In this document: in pieces, positions 51,101 to 60,100 of the stretch
Layout of the letters: each line of letters begins with the position of its first letter
Position numbering within the stretch: the first letter of the stretch is position 1
Assembly: GCA_032158295.1 (NCBI GenBank)
Contig: CM063245.1
Span: forward strand, 25,477,726-25,541,725
DNA from: Pycnopodia helianthoides
Lineage: Eukaryota; Echinodermata; Asteroidea; Forcipulatida; Asteriidae
Direction: 5' to 3'
DNA length: 64,000 nucleotides
The notes under the pieces: generated by a model
Databases searched by the model: none
Seen by the model: the letters and a program-made list of their open reading frames with translations, nothing else
What the model was told of the DNA's origin: nothing
Position numbers and translations under genes: made by a program

Positions 51101-54100
51101 GGGAGCCAATATCGACTGTTCACCCTCAAACCATGTTATATTTGTATACTGTCTCTTCATAGGATCTTGCTCAGCTGATTGTAGAGCGTCCTACCATCGT
51201 CTCTTGTCTCTTACCAAGAGATACTTATAATGAAGTAGCTGATGTCACTCTGGCAGCTATGATCAAGATCTTCAGTCGTCACCTCCTCAAAGCAACCAAG
51301 CCAAATGAGGAAGGATACAGCTGGGTACGGAAACTCTTCTTCCTTTTTCAGTCTTTTTTCCCTTGACTGCTTCTTATCCGCTTGTGTTTCCTCATTCGCT
51401 GACACTGGAAAATATTCAAAAATCGATACCAGTAGATTTTTCAGATTTTTCTGTGGAATATTTTCTCCTCCCATTGCTCATTGTTTGATATCCAGGATGA
51501 TGTTATCCCCTCACAGGCAGACTGGGCAAACTGACTCAATTTCCATCTGGTTTTCATCATTTTCTCTTGTATGACTTCCATATTTCCCCATTCCCTTTCC
51601 TTTCATGTCCATGAGAAGCCCTTTTTCCTACGTTGTTTGCCTTATTTTCCTACTAGGTTTCCCTTATTTTTCCTATTAAGTTTCCCTTATTAGCCTATTA
51701 GGTTTCCGTTATTTTCCTATTAGGTTTCCCTTATTTTCTTATTAGGTTTCCCTGATTTTCCTATTAGGTTTCCCTTATTAGCCTATTAGGTTTCCCTATT
51801 TTTCCAGGGGTTTCCCTTATTTTTCCAGGGGTTTCATTTATTTGTGTTCAGTTCCAATTGAGTTTCACTTGATGTTCCCCTTATTTTCCTATTAGGTTTC
51901 CCTTGTTTTTCTATTAGGTTTCGCTTATTAGCCTATTAAGTTTCCCTTATTTTTCCAGGGGTTTTCCTTATTTTGTTTCGGTTCCAATTGAGTTTCACTT
52001 GATGTTCCCCTTATTTTTCTATTGGGTTTCCCTCACTTTTCATAAGGTAGCCCTTGTTTGTCCATCATTTTTCCCTAATTTTTCTTTCCATGGACTATTT
52101 CCATATTACAGTCGGATACCCAGGATCAGGTGGTTCTATATTGGCAGACTGGGGAATCGGCCACCATGTATATTCTGATTGTACATGCTATGGTCATTCT
52201 TCTAACCTATGGAGAACCAAAAGGTGAGAGCAAATCTTATCAATTTGTGTTTCTTGTCTTGATGTTCTGAGAATGAGTCAGGGTTGTGTTAAGATAAAGA
52301 TGTGTTCTGTATATATCCCAAACCACTATGCATACATAGGCGTACCATCCACGATTTAGATCAGCCCAACAAAGTAAACAACTGCATAATTATTGCCTGT
52401 GTGCAAATTTAATACACAAGTTGTAGATTACATGCAACTACTAAATTTTCAATTGAAATGTTTTCAAAGTAAAATTGTGAAATCTTTATTGTTTTCTTTA
52501 TAGATGTGTTCCTTATATCCCAAACTATAATGCATAGGCGCCCCCAATTAATTAGTCCACTAATTAGCTCAGCACAACTAATTACCAGCTGTAAAATTTT
52601 ATCCCACTTGAGAATTGAGTATACAAATTAAAGAAAACTGCACTACTTCCTAATTTTCATGCCCAAGTAGTCATTGTTATATCGATAAGGTTTTTTTTCT
52701 GTTTTTTTTTTCTTCTTTTTCTTCAAAAAAGTAGTTTGTCATGTCAACGTCATATCTCAGTTTGGTTAAAAGGTCGTATCTTGCATACTTGTAAATACAC
52801 AGTTCACTCTACAGAACAAGGTTGTAACACATTTGGTCAGTCGTATCTTGCACACCTGTTAAGTGATAAACAAGGTCGTACAGGTCGATTTGCAACTGTA
52901 AATACACAGTTTGCTCTATAGAACAGGGTCGCAACTCAGTTTGGTCAGACGGTCTATCTTTGCATACTTGTAAATACACAGTTTGCTCTATAGAACAAGG
53001 GCGTATCTCAGTTTGGTCCGAAGGTTGTATCTTGCACACGTGCAAATACACATTTTACTCTATAGAACAAGGTCATATCTCACTCCATGGTTTTATGTCA
53101 CAAAGGTACGACCTTGTTGCAAAATTTTAAAAGATGATCGTAACAAGGTTGGAACTAATTAACGTCCTGGCTCTGACGTGACAAGTCACCTTTAACTTTA
53201 AAAGACAGATTGTGAAGGTTGCTCACTTATGATGAGTGCACTAATGCTGACCAATGTGTCATCATCTTTATCTCATTGTTACTTTTATTAATTGTTGGCC
53301 ATATTTTGCAAATCCTCAGTGGAAAGTGACTTCCACTTACTTCTCCATTCCTGGTTCCCTGAGAATAGTTCCCCTCCATCTGCATACCTGGTTGATACCT
53401 CAGAAGACGCTCTACTCCTCCCTGATTGGCTCAAGCTTAGGATGATCCGATCCAACGTCCCTGAACTAGTCGTAGCAGGTCGGTAAATCATTGATAAGTA
53501 TTCCCGAATTCATTTCTAAAACTTGCGGTATAAAGTATACAAATATTGGGTGCATTTGAGTGCATTGTCGCAGAATATAATAGAGGTGATATCTGGACTA
53601 TTCTAAATAACCTGAATTACTCCATAAAGACACCAACCTTGTTCCCTCTGACACGACCTTGCCCTGTTTGGACAAACTGGCGGGAACGGTTAGTTTGGAA
53701 ACGACATTGCCAAGCATCTAAAGCGTCCTATAGTTATCCATATAGGACTCCTACATTAAAGTTTGGAGCGTCACAGTAGTATACATGGCAAACAAAAGGA
53801 TGACATGTGATGTGTTTTCTACCAATCAAATGACAAGAATCTGTGTGGGCAGTATATATTGTATATTCTATATTAATGCATCTTGGACCAAATTGAGTTT
53901 TTCCTCAATGCTGCTAAACAGAGGAAATCTTTTTTTTAACGGACAGAATGAAAACAAAATTATTGGAGGTTGAATTTTCGATACTGTTCCAGGCACCAAT
54001 AATGAAACTTATGTTGATTTTTGTTGTTGAATGATTACAGCTCTTCAGGATCTGGAGCCAGCTCAGCTCGTTCTTTTCATTCAATCATTTGGAATTCCTA

Positions 54101-57100
54101 CTGCCAGTATGAGGTGGGTATCTTTAATATCCATCAATACACTAAGGATGCTAAAAGGAACATTACAGAATTGGTTTTTGCTAACAAAACAGTTGCTGGC
54201 AGTGTAAGCACTTTATGTAATCCACCATATACATAAACTGACAAACCTGTAGAAGTTTGAGATCGATCGGCCATCTGGCTCATGAGAAAATAGTAAAAAA
54301 AAATGACTTACACATTTGCATGAAATCATATAGATACAAAAAATGAACAAAACGCTCACTGAGCGATAAACTCCAATCGGAAAATTAGTTTATTCATTTC
54401 TCACCAAATATGGCATTTCAGACAGAAATATTTCAAGGGATGTTTTCTACTATCATCATCATTAGACCATGTAAGTTTTATGTAAATCTGTGATCAAAAA
54501 GTATATCTTACAAGTTGTTTTCTTACCAATTCTGTAATGTTCCTTTAACCACTTCACAACAGTATTTTTAAAAACTATTCCGTGCCCACCTGCAGTATTA
54601 TTTTTTCTTAACTTGTTGGAGCATCTTGAGTAATCGCTTTCCCTTTGAAAATATCGTTGCTACAATGAAAACCCTGACTTGACAAAGGAAAGACAAGGAA
54701 GGTGCTCATGAGTAATTCCAGGATTTGAATGTTGTCGTGAGAAAATTGGTGGGCACTCACCGTGATTCACAGAGCCACGGCCAAAAATCTACCATGGTAT
54801 GCTTGAATCTCAGAATGTCGGACTTGCCTCCGAATATAACGGCGAACAATGGTGGCAGCCTGTACGTTCTTGTATGCAAAATTTGTACAACAGCAGGACT
54901 GGAAACCAGGGGTTTCACAGGGATTTTACAAGAAATGTTTTCCAGAACCTGTTTTCACTCTTTTTAACGGCAAAACTTCAACCGTCTTGCTGTTGGCGAA
55001 AAAAATGAGGAAAATCCGAAGTTGTTCCAGGTATTACAAAAACGCTTAGGATTTAGTATATTTTTAGAGAGCTTGAGGTGCACAACAAATTCTGATGTTT
55101 TGGTTTTTTATTTCTTAACATTGGCTGAATTAAATTGTTATCTTGCAGAATTATTATTGGCTATCAAAATTATCGCAGCTACTCTGAGACTCTCGAACAT
55201 TTGGGTATTCCCTCACTAGAGACCAGAAGAAATTACCTTCTTCTCAAGTTTGGAAATAAATTATTGAATTCTAGTAAATTTAGACATATGCTTCCCCCTC
55301 TGAAATCTAGTTGTGCGGTTAGGGAGCTGAGGGATAGCACCTCCTCTGGGTTAATAATACCCCATTGTAGGACACAAAGATACAACAACTCCACCATACA
55401 TGCTCTAGCAAGAATTCTGTAATTTTTACTTGTCTTAATTTAACATATGTCCCTACTCACTCCTTGTTAACACGTCTGGCTTTTTGTGCAACTTTATTGC
55501 TTAAACTTTTTGATGTGCTGTTTTGCAATTTTTTTATAAATCTAATAATGTTTTTGAAAACTTGTAAACAAGGTTATTTCAACCAGTGGCTGCCAACCAT
55601 GTATTTGTTTTTAATAATAAACCAGAATAATAATAATAATAATCTTATCTTATTGTCTTGATATTCCAGTAAGCTCCTAGCTCATCTGGACGCTGCCGTT
55701 AAACAGGAGCCACAAGCCATGGAGCTTGCCGTAGTAGACAAAGCTTACATGGCTCAGTTAGTAGAGGTTCAACAAATGAGAGGAGCAACAGGGGGAGTGG
55801 AGTTTCATAAACTACTCACCAAAGACTTGGAAACGCCCCCTGAGAAGGAGAAAGGTGAAGACATAATGGGAGCTCTTACGTCTATAGTGCTTAACCCCTC
55901 TGTGTAGCCATCAGAATCTACGCACATGCTTGCACCATTGTACTGTTTCCAACAGTTCGTTTTAAAGTATCATGTACATGTACATATTTTGTTTAGCAAT
56001 GCCAGTTATCCTTACTGTTTTATACTTATTTGATTTGTTAGTGCATATACCAGTTCTGCCTATAATTACCTTTTAACTGTATTTTATCTAAGGTTTTATA
56101 ACTGTATGGATTTTAATGTATTTAAATTGTTAAGCGCCCAGGAGCATGTTTCATGGATAGACGCTATATAAATTGTAATTTTATTTATTATTATTATTTG
56201 GGTGGGGGGGGTGAACATAATCCCTTTCAAATGGTCTGAACCATCAGATAAGAGCCTTTGGTCTCAATAAAATAAAAATTCCTACCCATCAAGCCATCTG
56301 GTAGCCATCTGGTGAAGACATGATTGATTTCAGCCAGGAGTGGCTATTAGCCCAAAGCTAAGAGATTTGTTTACAATAATAATGAACCATTCTTGTACAG
56401 CTCATATCACATTCACAGAGAAGTCTCTAGATGTGCTTTAACCCTCTTGCTGTCTGACCATTCAATACCATTCACTGTGGTTTTGAATGATAGATAAACT
56501 ATGCCTGAAATATGATACCATGAGGGAATGCATGTACACAGTGCACAGTTAGTTCTGTGCACAATTGTGCCACCGTACACAACCTTGGCAGTCGAATGGT
56601 TTCAAATGGTTGGTCAACTCACTGGACAATGTTGCCAAGAGTCACTGACAGTAGGAGGGTTAAGATGAAAAATAGAGAAGTTATAGTAAGAAAATAAAGA
56701 CAAGTAAGTACATGAAGGAAAATTTCTGTGGGAATTCTTAAAATTCTTAAGGGGTGGTCATTGATGGAATTTTTGTAGTTGAAGAATCAACCCAGGGTAT
56801 TTTGACATTGTCCATGCTATTTGGCTAGGTCTCAATTGAAAACCTGGAATTCTAAAGATTTTTCAACCAATTTTGGGATTGAGTAAACAATTTTTTTTTA
56901 CAATGACTACAAAGGATTAGCATGACTTAAAGGAACATTACAGAATTGGTAAGAAAAAAACTTGTAAGATATACTTTTTGATCACAGATTTACATAAAAC
57001 TTACACGGTGTAATGATGGTGATAGTAGAAAACATCCCTTAAAATATTTCTGTCTGAAATGCCATATTTGATGAGAAATTAATAAACTAATTTTCCGATT

Positions 57101-60100
57101 GGAGTTTATCGCTCAGTGAGCGTTAGATTCATTTGTTGAATCTATATGATTTCATGCAAATGTGTAATCGGTTTTTCACTATTTTCTCGTGACCCAGATG
57201 GCTGATCGATCTCAAACTTCTACAAGTTTGTCAGTTTATGTATATGGTGGATTACATAAAGTGCTTACACTGCCAGCAACTGTTTTGTTAGCAAAAACCA
57301 TTTCTGTAATGTTCCTTTAAATGTTTGAACAAACTGGAAAAAATAACTTTAGAAAGATTTTTGGTTTGTTTTTTATTTTTAGACAAAGTTGATCACATCA
57401 AAGTTGAGTTAGAAGACAGTATGGATACCTCAGAGCCGGCTGCAAATCTTCCAGAGGATGACCAAGAAGAATGGCAACAAATACTTATAAAAGTAAGTAC
57501 TACTTTGGTGTAGTTAGGAAACAACTGCATACAGTGGTCAGGATACTCGCAATCTGTCAGGGACATTAATTTTGAATCTGAATTTAAAGAATCGCCACGG
57601 CATAAGACCCGTTTATTTACATAGCACCATGTAGCGGTAGTACAGGTGCTGTGGCGCAATCTGCAGCCAACCATACCAGAAAACACCGGGGCAAACCCCT
57701 TCCCTTAATGACAAGTGTGACTGGGTTCTTTTATGTGCAACACACAGAACCTACAGCTTTATGTCCCATCCAAAGGACGAAGCAATAATGGTTAAAGACA
57801 CTGGACACCTTTGGTAATTGTCAAAGACCAGTCTTCTCACTTGGTGTATCCTTAAGCAAGATATGCACAAAATAACAAACCTGTGAAAGTTTGAACTCAA
57901 TGTGGTCGTCGAAGTTGCGAGATCAAAATGGAAGAAAAAACACCCTTGTCACACGAAGTTGTGTGCTTTCAGATGCTTGATTTCGAGACCTCACGCGTGA
58001 GGTCTCAAAATCAATTCAAATATTTTTACTGAGAAATGACTTCTTTCTCAAAAACTACGTTACTTCAGAGGGAGCCGTTTCTCACAATCTTTTATACTAT
58101 CAACAGCTCTCCATTGCTGGTTACCAAGTAAGTTTTTATGCTAACAATTATTTTGGGTAATTACCAATAGTGTCCAGTGCCTTTAAGTGTCTTGCTTAAG
58201 GATACAAGTGTCAACACCTGGACTCAGATCAACACTGCTGATCAGTGTGCTTGACCGTTCGGCTACGACACACCATTGTTTGAGTCCAGTGCGCTCATCC
58301 GCTCAGCTAAGACTCACCATTTCTCATTCTGAGGGTGTTTCTGAGGAGTAATCTCTCCTATAGACCGATCCATTAAGCCCCACCCCTTTAGCATATTGAC
58401 CAATCACAGCATTGGCTGCCTCACCACTGCACACGTGTGCAGCACATGTGCGTCTCTCCAATGCCACACTCGTGACATGAACGTGCGCGCTTTAAGTACG
58501 CGCGCACGCATGTTTACTTTTCTAATGGGATTTTAGCGTGTCGGACTTTGTCGGACTTTCGGTGGCGTATAGCCAAGGTTGTGATTGGTCAACACGTAAG
58601 GGGCGGAGCTTAATGGATCGGTCTATTAACCCTCTTGCTGTCTGACCATTCAATACCATTCACTGTGGTTTTCGAATGGTTTCAAATGGTTGGTCAAGTC
58701 ACTGGAAAAATGCTGCCAAGAGTCACTGACAGTAGGAGGGTTAAGAAAGAGGTAGGATCAGTTCTCACATCCCGAATGATAGTTTTTATAACGGTTAACA
58801 TGAGGAACTTGTTGTGATATTTCTAGTTGTTTGTGGGTGATGAACCATCTGCGGAAACTCAACTGACGTTCACAGCACTACAAAGGGTAAGAATAAATCA
58901 AATTTAAAAAAAAATACGCCAACTTAATTTCCCACTGAACATGATGAAAGCATTTTTGCATAACACATTATTTTGGAGATAAAACACAACTAAACATATA
59001 ATATGCTGCTGACATATGTGACTTGATCTATCGAAATGAGGAATGTGTCAAACAGGACGTATTGCGTGTAATTCGCCGTACCAAAGTTTGTCACATTCGA
59101 AAATCATGAAAAACACTACCAAAAACTATTCCGAGATTTCGGTGGTATTAGGTTAAATAAAACTTGATCTTTCTTGTCGTGGTCTTACCTTTAATTGAAA
59201 AGATGAATAAATCCACAAAAAGTACGTTTTCTTGAGCATGTTTGTACACAATTGATTCTCTTCAAAGTTAATTAAAAACGAGTATCTAAACAAACACGTC
59301 GTAAAAAAATGGAAGTGGCCTTGTCTTGTAGACTTTCTTCATTTCCCGATAACTTCGGACTGAAATAAGCTACGGAAAAAATAATGGTATGCTGGAAAGC
59401 CAGTGAGTTACTTGTTAACATGGTATGCACAACTCAATTTTATTAAGGGGTCGATATATACCTCAATTCGACCGATCGGGTCACATATTCATTTGTTTGG
59501 AAGGGGCAAGAGTCCCCCTCCCTCCCCTAACCCTTTTTATACAATGGTATTCTGAATTAGTTCCTATTCTTCTTCCTCCCACCTCCTTGGGAAAATGTTG
59601 TTGCTGTATTGACTCTGGTTATACATTGGTTTCTTGAAGACATTAGTACCTTGACAATTTCAAAAGGGTTTTTGATTTTTGATCTTCCTTTTTCGCTTTT
59701 TAATAATAAGGATTTTTTTTTCATCCTTGAGAGAGCAAGGCTGTTTTCATTTTACAAAGGGCACTTCCATTGGAAAATCTTAAAGTCTATGGGAAACTTT
59801 TGAAGGGGCACCGAGGCCAAGACCATGGGCAACAGAGACCATGGCCATGACATGTCATTTGAATGACTTTAAATGTCAAGTAATGAACCACAAGGGAAAC
59901 TAACTGGGTAAATTTCAAAATGGTTTGGTGTTGAACAAAGAAAAATTGACTAGAGTGGGATTTGAACCAACGACCTCTGGATTAACGTACCCGCGCTCTA
60001 CCACCTGAGCTATCTAGCCCTATGTTGGCGGTTTCCCTATTTTGTCAATATCGTTGTCCGGGGTGAATGAAAACCTTTTTTTCTTTGAATGACTTTACTC

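Noticed and set aside
54725..55050. Overlapping 60-80-codon frames before the LINE fragment
   Set aside because: Three overlapping frames, no LINE motifs, no fit to INTS1 phases.
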